Positions 9,484 to 17,525 of a DNA stretch of 64,000 nucleotides are shown piece after piece. The stretch is taken from assembly GCF_023016285.1 (NCBI RefSeq), contig NZ_CP095413.1, positions 682,001-746,000 of the forward strand. The letters run 5' to 3'. Within the stretch, counting starts at the first letter, position 1. Each line of letters opens with the position of its first letter. Source of the stretch: Muricauda sp. SCSIO 64092 (lineage in GTDB: Bacteria > Bacteroidota > Bacteroidia > Flavobacteriales > Flavobacteriaceae). The notes under the pieces are model-generated. The model was not told the origin of the DNA. It did not search any database and was given only the letters and a program-made list of their open reading frames with translations. Both the position numbers and the translations under genes were made by a program.

Positions 9484-10823
9484 GTTTTGAACAGATCTTT
9501 CAATACAAAGGAGTAAAGAATATCCCTATTGTAACGTTCAATAAGTACACGTACCCTTTTTCCTTCCCGTTGGTTCAACATTTGCAGTATTTCCTGGAGC
9601 TTATAGTTGTGTATTCTTTTACCGTTTACGGCCAAAATAACATCACCTTCCTTTAATCCCGCTTCCGCCGCAGGACTCCCTGCGCGAATACTGGAGACCA
9701 CGATTTCGGGAACCAGGCTTAATCGTGTGCTGTTTCCAAGAATGATCTGTACGTTTCCAAGTGAATTCTTACTATGTTCGGTTTTGACCACACCCCTGGG
9801 ATCGGTAATACTTTCCGAGATATAACGTACGCCATTATGCTGGAGGTCTATCCCTGCCAGATTGTACTGAAAAGGCGCATTGAAATTGGAATTTTTGCTC
9901 AGGGACAACTTATTGTTGGGATAATCAAATATAATGTTGAAGCGCTTTAGGACCTCTCCACCAACACTACCGTTTCTGTTCCCTAAATTCTTAATGGCAT
10001 AAAAAGACTCCTTATAAGGGAAGGCCACCTTGGCTTCATTGAACTGAAAGCTACCAATACGCATACCTTTAAGTTTGGTACGCTTTCCAAAAATATTACC
10101 ATTTAATCCCTTGCCCAGAAAATCCTCATAATTCTGATTGGGAATTTCCAACCCTTTTTCGGGATCATGGAACAACCAAAGGGCATCACTACTTCCGGTG
10201 TCCACCAATAATTTTACAGGTATTTCGGTATCATCCTCACGTGTTATTGCGCCATCTACAAATGCTTTTTTTCCATCTACTATCAATGGGATGGTTTCAA
10301 TTTTTTTGGAGTCCTTGTATTGGTAATCCTCAGGATTGTACAACTTCAAATGTCGTTTTGCATAATTGACCTCAACCACGAAATCCTTAAAAACATCGTA
10401 CCCAATAATACCGTGGATGGGAATGCCCAATGAGGTCGAAAAATTCAAATCCTTGTCAAGCACCACATAGAGCATTTGATTATGGGAGACGGCACCACCG
10501 ACTTTAAACTTATTTCTAGTGGACTTAAGGGCTTCGATAGGTTCCCCATCACCCAAGCCCCTCAACAAGATTTGGGAAACTTGGTTGACCTGTATGGAAT
10601 CTTGGGAGGTAAGGTTGAAAAGAATGGGACTGCTGACCCCCGTATCCAAAATGAATTTCAGTTTTGAACCGTTCAATTCCACTGGGACCACCATCAGGTT
10701 ATTGATCAATTCAAACTTTACTTTTTCAAACTTTTTTTTGTTCGTGATATGGAAACGTTGGCCAAAACCAAACGAGGAAATCGCAAGGGCAAGAAGGAGC
10801 AAATATCGTATCTGTTTATTCAA
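9471..10823 (-). CDS. Bilobed aspartyl protease with C-terminal PDZ domain
   Basis: The 450-residue protein has an N-terminal signal (YLLLLALAISSFGFGQ). Two aspartic protease motifs are visible: FILDTGVSSPILF in the first lobe and LLVDTGSSDALWLF in the second. The C-terminal third carries a PDZ domain (PEIVVSSIRAGSPAAEAGLK then GDVILAVNGKRI). Flavobacterial proteins of this type are annotated as retropepsin-like or gag-polyprotein-like aspartic proteases with PDZ. It is expected in the periplasm; the substrate is unknown. The 3' end overlaps the shared terminator with the DUF1573 gene. Confidence 0.9.
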   Translation of the reverse strand: MNKQIRYLLLLALAISSFGFGQRFHITNKKKFEKVKFELINNLMVVPVELNGSKLKFILDTGVSSPILFNLTSQDSIQVNQVSQILLRGLGDGEPIEALKSTRNKFKVGGAVSHNQMLYVVLDKDLNFSTSLGIPIHGIIGYDVFKDFVVEVNYAKRHLKLYNPEDYQYKDSKKIETIPLIVDGKKAFVDGAITREDDTEIPVKLLVDTGSSDALWLFHDPEKGLEIPNQNYEDFLGKGLNGNIFGKRTKLKGMRIGSFQFNEAKVAFPYKESFYAIKNLGNRNGSVGGEVLKRFNIIFDYPNNKLSLSKNSNFNAPFQYNLAGIDLQHNGVRYISESITDPRGVVKTEHSKNSLGNVQIILGNSTRLSLVPEIVVSSIRAGSPAAEAGLKEGDVILAVNGKRIHNYKLQEILQMLNQREGKRVRVLIERYNRDILYSFVLKDLFKTKKP

Positions 10824-10950
10824 ACTGTTAGTTTAGAGATGATTGACTTTCTTAAAGATAGTGAATAATTCGTGTGAATCCCATCAGTTTAACATTCGCT
10901 TTAGAGGTAGATTACCCATTGGTTGGGTTGTTTTCTATGGCTACTTTCAC

Positions 10951-10958
10951 CATTTTTG
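10951..10958 (+). promoter_or_regulatory. Probable -7 element of the aminotransferase gene
   Basis: CATTTTTG differs from TAnnTTTG at one base and ends 15 bases before the ATG at 10974, the same distance as in several other genes here. It supports 10974 as the start rather than the upstream ATG at 10937 or earlier. Confidence 0.4.
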
Positions 10959-10973
10959 TCAAAAATAGTTTCC

Positions 10974-12173
10974 ATGCCAAAGATTTCCTCGAAAGGTCAA
11001 AACATGCCCGCATCGCCCATAAGAAAGCTGGTTCCCTATGCTGAAGCAGCCAAAAAAAGGGGCATTAAGGTAATCCATTTAAACATTGGACAACCGGACA
11101 TCAAAACCCCAAGAGCAGCCTTGGACGCGGTTAAGAATATGGATATAGAGGTATTGGCCTATAGCCGTACGGAGGGTTCGGAAGCATACCGTGATAAAAT
11201 TGCCGACTATTATGCCAAACACGGAATCCACATATCCGCTTCCGAAATTATTGTGACCACAGGTGGTTCAGAAGCACTGTCCTTTACCATGGGAACCATT
11301 TTGGACAATGGGGATGAAATCATAATTCCAGAACCTTTCTACGCCAATTATAATGGTTTTGCCCAGGCAAATGGGGTGAATGTAGTTCCCATCGCTTCTT
11401 CAATAGCATCCAATTTTGCGCTTCCGCCCATTTCAGAATTCGAAAAGAGTATTACGCCACGCACCAAGGCCATTCTAATTTGTAATCCAGGAAATCCAAC
11501 GGGATATCTTTATACCCATCATGAAATAGCACAATTGGCTAAATTGGTCAAAAAACATGATTTGTTTTTGGTTGCCGACGAAGTATATCGGGAATTCGCT
11601 TATGATGATAAACAGCACCATTCCATACTTAGGGAACCAGGATTGGAACAACATGCCATAGTGGTGGATTCCGTCTCAAAAAGGTATAGCATGTGTGGGG
11701 CACGTATTGGTTGTGTCGTTTCAAAAAATCCATCGGTCATTGAATCCGTGCTGAAGTTTGCCCAAGCAAGACTGTCCCCTCCCACCCTGGCACAAATTGC
11801 CAGTGAGGCCGCCTTGGGCACCCCCCAGTCCTATTTCGATGAGGTAAAACAGGAATACGTTTCCAGAAGGGATGTCCTGGTCTCCGAACTGGAAAAGATA
11901 GCTGGCATAAAAATAGCCAGGCCCAGCGGTGCCTTTTACTGTGTTGCCGAGCTTCCCATAGCGGATGCCGACCATTTTGCCCAATGGCTTCTGGAAGAAT
12001 TTGAAATTGAGGGGGAAACCGTCATGGTGGCCCCGGCCGGAGGTTTTTATGCTACCCCGGAACTTGGAAAAAATCAGATTAGAATTGCCTACGTATTGAA
12101 AAACGAAGTCCTAAAACGTGCTGTACATATTCTTAAGGAAGGCTTGAAACAATACGCTGAAAGTGGAAATTAA
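10974..12173 (+). CDS. PLP-dependent class I/II aminotransferase
   Basis: The 399-residue fold-type I aminotransferase starts at ATG 10974 (MPKISSKGQNMPASPIRKL). The open frame reaches back to 10923, but those 17 residues overlap the likely promoter. The PLP lysine is K236 in DSVSKRYSMCGARIG; the substrate and cofactor motifs NIGQPDI, NPGNPTGYLY and VADEVYREF are present. This is the aspartate/aromatic aminotransferase group; the amino donor cannot be fixed by eye. The stop overlaps the murB start by 11 bases, so the two genes form an operon. Confidence 0.92.
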   Translation: MPKISSKGQNMPASPIRKLVPYAEAAKKRGIKVIHLNIGQPDIKTPRAALDAVKNMDIEVLAYSRTEGSEAYRDKIADYYAKHGIHISASEIIVTTGGSEALSFTMGTILDNGDEIIIPEPFYANYNGFAQANGVNVVPIASSIASNFALPPISEFEKSITPRTKAILICNPGNPTGYLYTHHEIAQLAKLVKKHDLFLVADEVYREFAYDDKQHHSILREPGLEQHAIVVDSVSKRYSMCGARIGCVVSKNPSVIESVLKFAQARLSPPTLAQIASEAALGTPQSYFDEVKQEYVSRRDVLVSELEKIAGIKIARPSGAFYCVAELPIADADHFAQWLLEEFEIEGETVMVAPAGGFYATPELGKNQIRIAYVLKNEVLKRAVHILKEGLKQYAESGN

Positions 12174-13179
12174 AGACAATATTTCACTTAAACCCTACAA
12201 TACTTTTGGTATTGATGTTATTGCCAAACATTTTGTGGAAGTCACTGGTTTGGCACAACTTCAAAGACTTCTGCAACTTTCTGCCTATCCCGACAAATTT
12301 ATCATTAGCGGTGGTAGCAATATGTTGCTCACCAAGGACATTGAGGCACTTGTCATGCATATCAATCTTAAAGGGATACGTATTGTTGAAGAGGACCAGG
12401 AAACGGTAACCATAAAAATAATGGCAGGCGAAAATTGGCACGATCTGGTCCTTTGGACCTTGGACCATGACTATGGAGGCCTGGAAAACCTGTCATTGAT
12501 TCCGGGCAATACGGGTACCGCACCAATCCAGAACATAGGCGCTTATGGCGTGGAATTAAAGGACGTGTTCGTAGGATGCGAGGCCATGAACGTTCAAAAT
12601 CAGGAACTGCAGGCGTTTTCCAAAGAGGATTGCCAGTTTGGGTATCGCGATTCCATCTTTAAAAACAAGGCAAAAGGGAAGTACATCATTACTTCGGTCA
12701 TGTTAAAATTGACCAAGGCAAATCATAAGTTGCATACCTTTTATGGTGCCATTGAGGATGAGCTTAAACAAATGAACGTAGTAACACCGACCATTAGGGA
12801 CATTTCCAACGCAGTGGTTTCCATACGCAGCAAAAAGCTTCCAGATCCCAAAGAAATAGGAAATAGTGGAAGTTTCTTCAAAAACCCTGTAGTTTCAAAA
12901 AAGACCTTTGAAAAGCTTCAAAAAAAACATCCAAATGTCCCATTCTATAAAATGGATGACGACACCTACAAAATCCCTACAGGTTGGCTCATTGAGCAAT
13001 GTGGATTTAAAGGAAAACGCTTTGGTGACGCAGGAGTTCATGAAAAACAGGCTTTGGTATTGGTAAACTATGGAAATGCCAGAGGAGTGGAAATTCTGGA
13101 GCTGGCCGAAAAAGTTCAAAAAACCGTGGCAACAAAATTTGGTATACGGTTATTTCCAGAAGTGAATATCATAAAATAA
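12163..13179 (+). CDS. murB: UDP-N-acetylmuramate dehydrogenase (GTG start)
   Basis: The 338-residue protein completes UDP-MurNAc synthesis in peptidoglycan formation by NADPH-dependent reduction of the enolpyruvyl group. The FAD-binding part shows NTFGIDVIA, ISGGSNML and IPGNTGTAPIQNIGAYG. The catalytic serine is in NSGSFFKNP and the proton-relay glutamate is near FPEVNII at the C-terminus. The start is GTG at 12163, overlapping the aminotransferase by 11 bases. Length and motif order fit the long E. coli-type MurB. Confidence 0.96.
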   Translation: MEIKDNISLKPYNTFGIDVIAKHFVEVTGLAQLQRLLQLSAYPDKFIISGGSNMLLTKDIEALVMHINLKGIRIVEEDQETVTIKIMAGENWHDLVLWTLDHDYGGLENLSLIPGNTGTAPIQNIGAYGVELKDVFVGCEAMNVQNQELQAFSKEDCQFGYRDSIFKNKAKGKYIITSVMLKLTKANHKLHTFYGAIEDELKQMNVVTPTIRDISNAVVSIRSKKLPDPKEIGNSGSFFKNPVVSKKTFEKLQKKHPNVPFYKMDDDTYKIPTGWLIEQCGFKGKRFGDAGVHEKQALVLVNYGNARGVEILELAEKVQKTVATKFGIRLFPEVNIIK

Positions 13180-13210
13180 CCCCGGTCTCAAAGTTGAAAA
13201 CCGGGGTTAT
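13176..13210 (+). terminator. Hairpin after murB
   Basis: ATAACCCCGGT (13176-13186) and ACCGGGGTTAT (13200-13210) form an 11-base perfect stem that includes the murB stop codon. No strong T-tract follows, so it may protect the RNA or terminate weakly. Confidence 0.6.
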
Positions 13211-13370
13211 ACCAAACCAAACTAACCAAACTTATTTATGTTGTAAACTTAACTTCAATCTTGAAGGCTTCCGTTATAATCAATTTTATACTTTAGCGTT
13301 ATTGGATATACGGACAAAATGATGATTTGGATTTTTCCAATAACATTTTCCCTGGACTGACATCCAAATT

Positions 13371-13934
13371 ATGAGCACACTACTTGAAAAACATATTGTG
13401 GAATTACTGCAGGAACGGAATGAAAAGGCCATTTCCCTGCTCTATGACAATTATGCGGACACCCTTTATGGAGTTGCCTATAAAGTGGTAAAGGACGAAG
13501 ATTTGGCACAGGATGTAGTTCAGGAAAGCTTTGTAAAGATTTGGAAAAAGTCGGATTCGTATGATTCCACCAAGGCCAAATTGTTCACATGGCTATTTCG
13601 AATCACCAGAAATACGGCGATTGATAAATTAAGAAGCATCAACACAAAATCCGATAAGGAAATCCAAATGGATGTTTCTGACGTATATAATCTAGGTGAG
13701 CAGAGCATTAGGCCAGAGTTTATAGACGTAAAGAAAAACTTGGGCAGGCTGGAACCTAAATATAGGATTGTCCTGGAGGCCCTTTTTTTTGAGGGTATGA
13801 CCCAACAAGAGGCCAGTGACGAGTTGGACATTCCTTTGGGGACCATAAAATCGAGACTTAAGATAGGACTTCGCGAAATGCGAAAGATTTATGGAACGAT
13901 TGCGCTACTGCTGGCTTTAAATTTAATGGTATGA
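13371..13934 (+). CDS. ECF RNA polymerase sigma factor
   Basis: The 187-residue sigma-70 family protein has region 2 (YGVAYKVVKDEDLAQDVVQE, then FTWLFRITRNTAIDKLR) and region 4 (LEALFFEGMTQQEASDELDI, PLGTIKSRLKIGLREM). The stop overlaps the next gene's start (ATGA at 13931-13934), and that gene encodes an anti-sigma factor, so this is a paired extracytoplasmic-function regulator. The signal and regulon are unknown. Confidence 0.95.
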   Translation: MSTLLEKHIVELLQERNEKAISLLYDNYADTLYGVAYKVVKDEDLAQDVVQESFVKIWKKSDSYDSTKAKLFTWLFRITRNTAIDKLRSINTKSDKEIQMDVSDVYNLGEQSIRPEFIDVKKNLGRLEPKYRIVLEALFFEGMTQQEASDELDIPLGTIKSRLKIGLREMRKIYGTIALLLALNLMV

Positions 13935-14689
13935 AGGAAAAAATACGCATATTTTTAGATAGTGACCTTTTGGAGAAATATCTACTTGGGGACACTTCCA
14001 CGGAGGAAACACTTCAGGTGGAGCGTTACATAGCCATGTATCCCGAGGTCCGGGATTCCTATAATGAGTTGCAGGAAAACTTGGAATCTTTTGCAAAATT
14101 GCACGCCCTAAAGGCCCCTGAGGGCCTAAAAGAGCTTATTTTAGGTAAAATACGTCAAGAAAAACGCAAGGGCAGTAAGTTTTATAGATATGCCATCGCC
14201 GCAAGTATCGCTGCATTGATTTTTGCCGGTTCGTCCTATTTCTTCTATAACCAAAATCTGGACCTTCAGGAGAGAAACTCCATTGTGAACAATAAAATAA
14301 AGGATTTGGAGATGGATATGAAGGTGCAGTTGGAGGACTTAAGAAACCAATATATTGTGCTCAACAACCCCAATACCAAAAAGTTTACGGTCAATGGGAA
14401 CAAAAAAGCAAAGGAATTAAAGGCAATAACCTACATAAATCCCGTAAAAAAGCTTTCCTATATCAATGTTAGCAATTTACCGCAACTGCCAGAGGATCAA
14501 TGCTTCCAAATGTGGGCCGAGGTGAACGGGGAGTTGGTCAACCTTGGGGTTATCAAAAACTTTGAGAACAAGGAAAAGTTATTGGCACTTCCCTATGCGG
14601 ATAAAGCTATTGGATATATAACCATTGAACCCAAGGGCGGTAACGACACCCCTACTGTTAAAAATATTGTGGCCAATATCACGTATTGA
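13931..14689 (+). CDS. Anti-sigma factor, RskA-type
   Basis: The 252-residue protein has a cytoplasmic N-terminal anti-sigma part (DSDLLEKYLLGDTSTEETLQ), one membrane helix near residues 85-103 (YAIAASIAALIFAGSSYFFY), a short coiled coil, and an extracytoplasmic RskA-like domain (LPQLPEDQCFQMWAEVNGE, AIGYITIEPKGG). It overlaps the sigma gene by four bases. By family knowledge it holds the sigma factor at the membrane until a periplasmic signal releases it. A canonical HxxxCxxC zinc site was not seen. Confidence 0.9.
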   Translation: MKEKIRIFLDSDLLEKYLLGDTSTEETLQVERYIAMYPEVRDSYNELQENLESFAKLHALKAPEGLKELILGKIRQEKRKGSKFYRYAIAASIAALIFAGSSYFFYNQNLDLQERNSIVNNKIKDLEMDMKVQLEDLRNQYIVLNNPNTKKFTVNGNKKAKELKAITYINPVKKLSYINVSNLPQLPEDQCFQMWAEVNGELVNLGVIKNFENKEKLLALPYADKAIGYITIEPKGGNDTPTVKNIVANITY

Positions 14690-14736
14690 TAGGCTAAAGA
14701 AGTCTTAATTACCTACGCACTTCTTTGGTCGTTTTG

Positions 14737-14744
14737 TACCTTTG
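14737..14744 (+). promoter_or_regulatory. -7 element (TACCTTTG) of the small membrane protein gene
   Basis: TACCTTTG is a perfect TAnnTTTG match ending 14 bases before the ATG at 14759, implying a very short 5' leader. No clear -33 element was seen. Confidence 0.5.
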
Positions 14745-14758
14745 TCCAAATTTTAGCG

Positions 14759-14965
14759 ATGAAATTAGTACTGCTTACCGTGGGGCTATTGGCCCTGGCA
14801 TTTTCTGGGATAGCTATAAAGATATGGTCAAAAAGGGACGGAAGGTTCGCGGGTACCTGTGCGAGCCAAAGCCCTTTCCTTAACAAAGAAGGGGAAGCAT
14901 GCGGTTTTTGCGGAAAGCTTCCAGACGAACAGGACTGCAAAAAGGACACAGTCGTTCAAAACTAA
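14759..14965 (+). CDS. Small membrane-anchored cysteine-containing protein
   Basis: The 68-residue protein has an N-terminal membrane helix (LVLLTVGLLALAFSGIAI), then a short soluble part with four cysteines (GTCASQ, EACGFCGK, EQDCKK). The paired CGFC resembles a metal or redox site. Similar tiny 'membrane or secreted' proteins are common in Flavobacteriaceae, but I do not recognise a function. A -7 element sits directly upstream, which supports expression. It lies between the sigma/anti-sigma pair and a second sigma gene. Confidence 0.65.
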   Translation: MKLVLLTVGLLALAFSGIAIKIWSKRDGRFAGTCASQSPFLNKEGEACGFCGKLPDEQDCKKDTVVQN

Positions 14966-14991
14966 AATCTTGGATGTAAGTCACAATTCAT

Positions 14992-15567
14992 TTGAACAAA
15001 CCGGTTGATTTACTAGAAACCATTGCCAAGGCAAAATCGGGCAACCAGATTGCCTTTAGCCAACTTTTGGACCGCTTTTGGAACGATGTTTATGGATTTC
15101 AGTTATTGAGGACCAAAAACGAAAATGATGCCGAGGATATTTCAATACAGACCTTTGCCAAGGCCTTTGATAAGATACATACCTATGACGATACCTATGA
15201 ATTCAGCACTTGGCTCATTACCATTTCAAAAAACATTCATGTCGATTTAATCCGAAAAAGAAAGAGAAATATTCTGGATGGCAAGGAATTGCATAAATCT
15301 GAAGAAATCAATTCGGTTCTGGATGAAACCCCTACTGTGGAAGATGCATTGATCATAGAGCAAAATTTAGCCTCCCTGCTCTCGGACATCAAAAAGTTAA
15401 AGCCCAACTACCAAAAGGTCATTAACCTGCGTTATTTCAATGAAATGACCTATGCGGAAATCGCCAATGAACTGGGAGAGCCCATAAACAATGTTAAAGT
15501 AAAGCTTTTAAGGGCCAAGAAACTCCTGGCGGCCATCATCGCCAATAAGAAGCATCGGGAAAACTGA
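14992..15567 (+). CDS. ECF RNA polymerase sigma factor (TTG start)
   Basis: The 191-residue sigma-70 family protein has region 2 (ENDAEDISIQTFAKAFDKI, FSTWLITISKNIHVDLIRK) and region 4 (VINLRYFNEMTYAEIANELG, then NNVKVKLLRAKKLL). The start is TTG at 14992; the frame is closed upstream by a stop at 14977-14979 and the next downstream start would remove conserved region 2. No anti-sigma gene adjoins it. It lies 26 bases after the small membrane protein and may share its transcript. Confidence 0.9.
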   Translation: MNKPVDLLETIAKAKSGNQIAFSQLLDRFWNDVYGFQLLRTKNENDAEDISIQTFAKAFDKIHTYDDTYEFSTWLITISKNIHVDLIRKRKRNILDGKELHKSEEINSVLDETPTVEDALIIEQNLASLLSDIKKLKPNYQKVINLRYFNEMTYAEIANELGEPINNVKVKLLRAKKLLAAIIANKKHREN

Positions 15568-15585
15568 CCTAAGAATACCATTTTG

Positions 15586-15593
15586 TATATTTG
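15586..15593 (+). promoter_or_regulatory. -7 element (TATATTTG) of lipA
   Basis: TATATTTG is a perfect TAnnTTTG match ending 17 bases before the lipA ATG at 15611, just after the sigma gene stop at 15567. Confidence 0.55.
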
Positions 15594-15610
15594 TAAGCTA
15601 AAAAAATGTT

Positions 15611-16489
15611 ATGTCTCAAGCCGTAGCCGAACATGTTATTCCCCAGAGTAAAAGCAAGCCAAAATGGCTAAGGGTAAAGCTTCCAACAGGTAAAAAATAT
15701 ACCCAGTTGAGGGGTTTGGTGGATAAATATGACCTCCATACCATATGCACTTCGGGCAGTTGTCCCAACATGGGCGAATGCTGGGGTGAGGGTACGGCCA
15801 CTTTTATGATTCTGGGGAACATCTGTACGCGTTCCTGTGGTTTTTGTGGGGTAAAGACGGGAAGACCGGAAAGTGTGGATTGGGAAGAACCGGAAAAAGT
15901 GGCCCGTTCCATAAAGATCATGCAAATTAAACATGCCGTACTTACCTCCGTGGACCGGGATGATCTTAAGGATATGGGTTCCATTATTTGGTCGGAGACG
16001 GTAAAAGCCGTCCGAAGGATGAACCCCGAAACCACACTGGAGACCTTAATTCCCGATTTCCAAGGAATAAAAACCCATTTAGATCGAATTTTGGACGTAG
16101 CACCAGAGGTGATTTCCCATAATATGGAAACGGTAAAACGATTGACCCGTGAAGTTCGCATCCAGGCAAAATATGAAAGAAGTCTTGATGTCCTCAAATA
16201 CCTGAAGGAACACGGGGCAAAACGCACCAAATCCGGTATCATGCTGGGATTGGGGGAAATGGAGGAAGAGGTTCTGGAAACCATGGAAGATCTGCGAAAG
16301 GCAAATGTGGATATCGTCACAATAGGGCAATACCTTCAACCTTCAAAAAAGCACTTGCCCGTTAAAGAATTCATTCTTCCGGAGCAATTCCAAAAATATA
16401 GGGAAATTGGATTGAAAATGGGCTTTAGACACGTAGAAAGCGGTGCTTTGGTACGCTCTTCCTACAAAGCGCACAAACACATCCATTAA
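15611..16489 (+). CDS. lipA: Lipoyl synthase
   Basis: The 292-residue radical SAM enzyme inserts two sulfurs into protein-bound octanoyl groups to make lipoate. The auxiliary-cluster cysteines are in [13 protein letters not shown] and the radical SAM cluster in [13 protein letters not shown]. The C-terminal RSSY motif with its serine ligand is present ([12 protein letters not shown]). Length and motifs are typical. It is followed 25 bases later by the GAPDH gene. Confidence 0.97.
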   Translation: MSQAVAEHVIPQSKSKPKWLRVKLPTGKKYTQLRGLVDKYDLHTICTSGSCPNMGECWGEGTATFMILGNICTRSCGFCGVKTGRPESVDWEEPEKVARSIKIMQIKHAVLTSVDRDDLKDMGSIIWSETVKAVRRMNPETTLETLIPDFQGIKTHLDRILDVAPEVISHNMETVKRLTREVRIQAKYERSLDVLKYLKEHGAKRTKSGIMLGLGEMEEEVLETMEDLRKANVDIVTIGQYLQPSKKHLPVKEFILPEQFQKYREIGLKMGFRHVESGALVRSSYKAHKHIH

Positions 16490-16514
16490 TTTTTCCCATT
16501 CTCAATGACCGCCT

Positions 16515-17525
16515 ATGAAGAAGGTCAACATTGGCATTAATGGTTTTGGAAGGATTGGCAGGACCTTATTCCGCCTTTTGGCAAATCATCCACAGATACA
16601 AGTTGTGGTCATTAATGACATTGCCGACGCCCATACGCTTTCCCACTTGCTGAAGTACGATAGCATCCATGGCATTTTTTCTTCGGAAATCAAGCCAGTG
16701 GGCAATTCCATTTTGTTCCAGGGAAACCCTATCCCCGTACTCAACGGTACCCACCCCAGGGAAATCCCCTGGTCCGATCATGATGTTGATATTGTTGTGG
16801 AGGCGTCCGGGAAATTTAAAACAAGGGAGGAGTTGGAATTTCATCTCAAGAACGGGGCAAAAAAGGTTATACTGTCCGTGCCGCCTTTGGACGATTCCAT
16901 AAAAATGATCGTTTATGGCGTAAATGAGCACCTATTGGAATCGGAGGATTCCATAATTTCCAATGCTTCATGTACTACGAACAATGCCGCACCCATGATC
17001 AAAGTGATCAAAGAACTATGTGGTATTGATCAAGCGTATATCACCACTGTACATTCATACACCTCGGATCAGAGTTTACATGACCAACCGCATAAGGATT
17101 TACGCAGGGCCCGGGCGGCCAGTCAGTCCATAATACCCACCACCACCGGAGCGGCCAAGGCACTGACCAAAATATTTCCGGATTTATCCAATGTAATAGG
17201 AGGTTGTGGTATTCGGGTTCCCGTTCCCAATGGTTCGTTGACAGACATTACTTTCAATGTTCAAAGGGAAATCTCAATTTCGGAAATCAACCATGCTTTT
17301 AGCCAAATTTCACAAAGTGACCTAAAAAACGTACTTTTCTATTGTGAAGAACCCATAGTTTCCGTTGATATAAACAATAGTTGCTATTCTTGTACGTTTG
17401 ATTCCCAGATGACTTCCGTAATTGGTAAAATGGTAAAAGTCATAGGATGGTACGACAATGAAACTGGATACTGTTCAAGATTAATTGATATAATATCATT
17501 GCTTATAAGGAACAAATACGTTTAA
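16515..17525 (+). CDS. gap: Type I glyceraldehyde-3-phosphate dehydrogenase
   Basis: The 336-residue enzyme oxidises glyceraldehyde-3-phosphate with phosphate and NAD. The NAD fold starts with INGFGRIGR; D35 in VINDIAD predicts NAD preference. The catalytic cysteine is C153 in SNASCTTNN and the catalytic histidine is H180 in TTVHSYTSDQ. The C-terminus keeps WYDNETGYCSRL. Parts of the C-terminal half (NNSCYSCTFDSQ) look less standard, so this may be a second GAPDH paralogue rather than the main glycolytic copy. Its TAA overlaps the ATG of the histidine kinase gene (TAATG). Confidence 0.93.
   Translation: MKKVNIGINGFGRIGRTLFRLLANHPQIQVVVINDIADAHTLSHLLKYDSIHGIFSSEIKPVGNSILFQGNPIPVLNGTHPREIPWSDHDVDIVVEASGKFKTREELEFHLKNGAKKVILSVPPLDDSIKMIVYGVNEHLLESEDSIISNASCTTNNAAPMIKVIKELCGIDQAYITTVHSYTSDQSLHDQPHKDLRRARAASQSIIPTTTGAAKALTKIFPDLSNVIGGCGIRVPVPNGSLTDITFNVQREISISEINHAFSQISQSDLKNVLFYCEEPIVSVDINNSCYSCTFDSQMTSVIGKMVKVIGWYDNETGYCSRLIDIISLLIRNKYV

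Noticed and set aside
14713..14949. Antisense 78-residue ORF over the small membrane protein
   Set aside because: The forward frame has a membrane helix, CGFC motif and a -7 element; the reverse frame has none.
15616..16320. Antisense 234-residue ORF over lipA
   Set aside because: The sense frame is a clear lipoyl synthase with all cysteine motifs.
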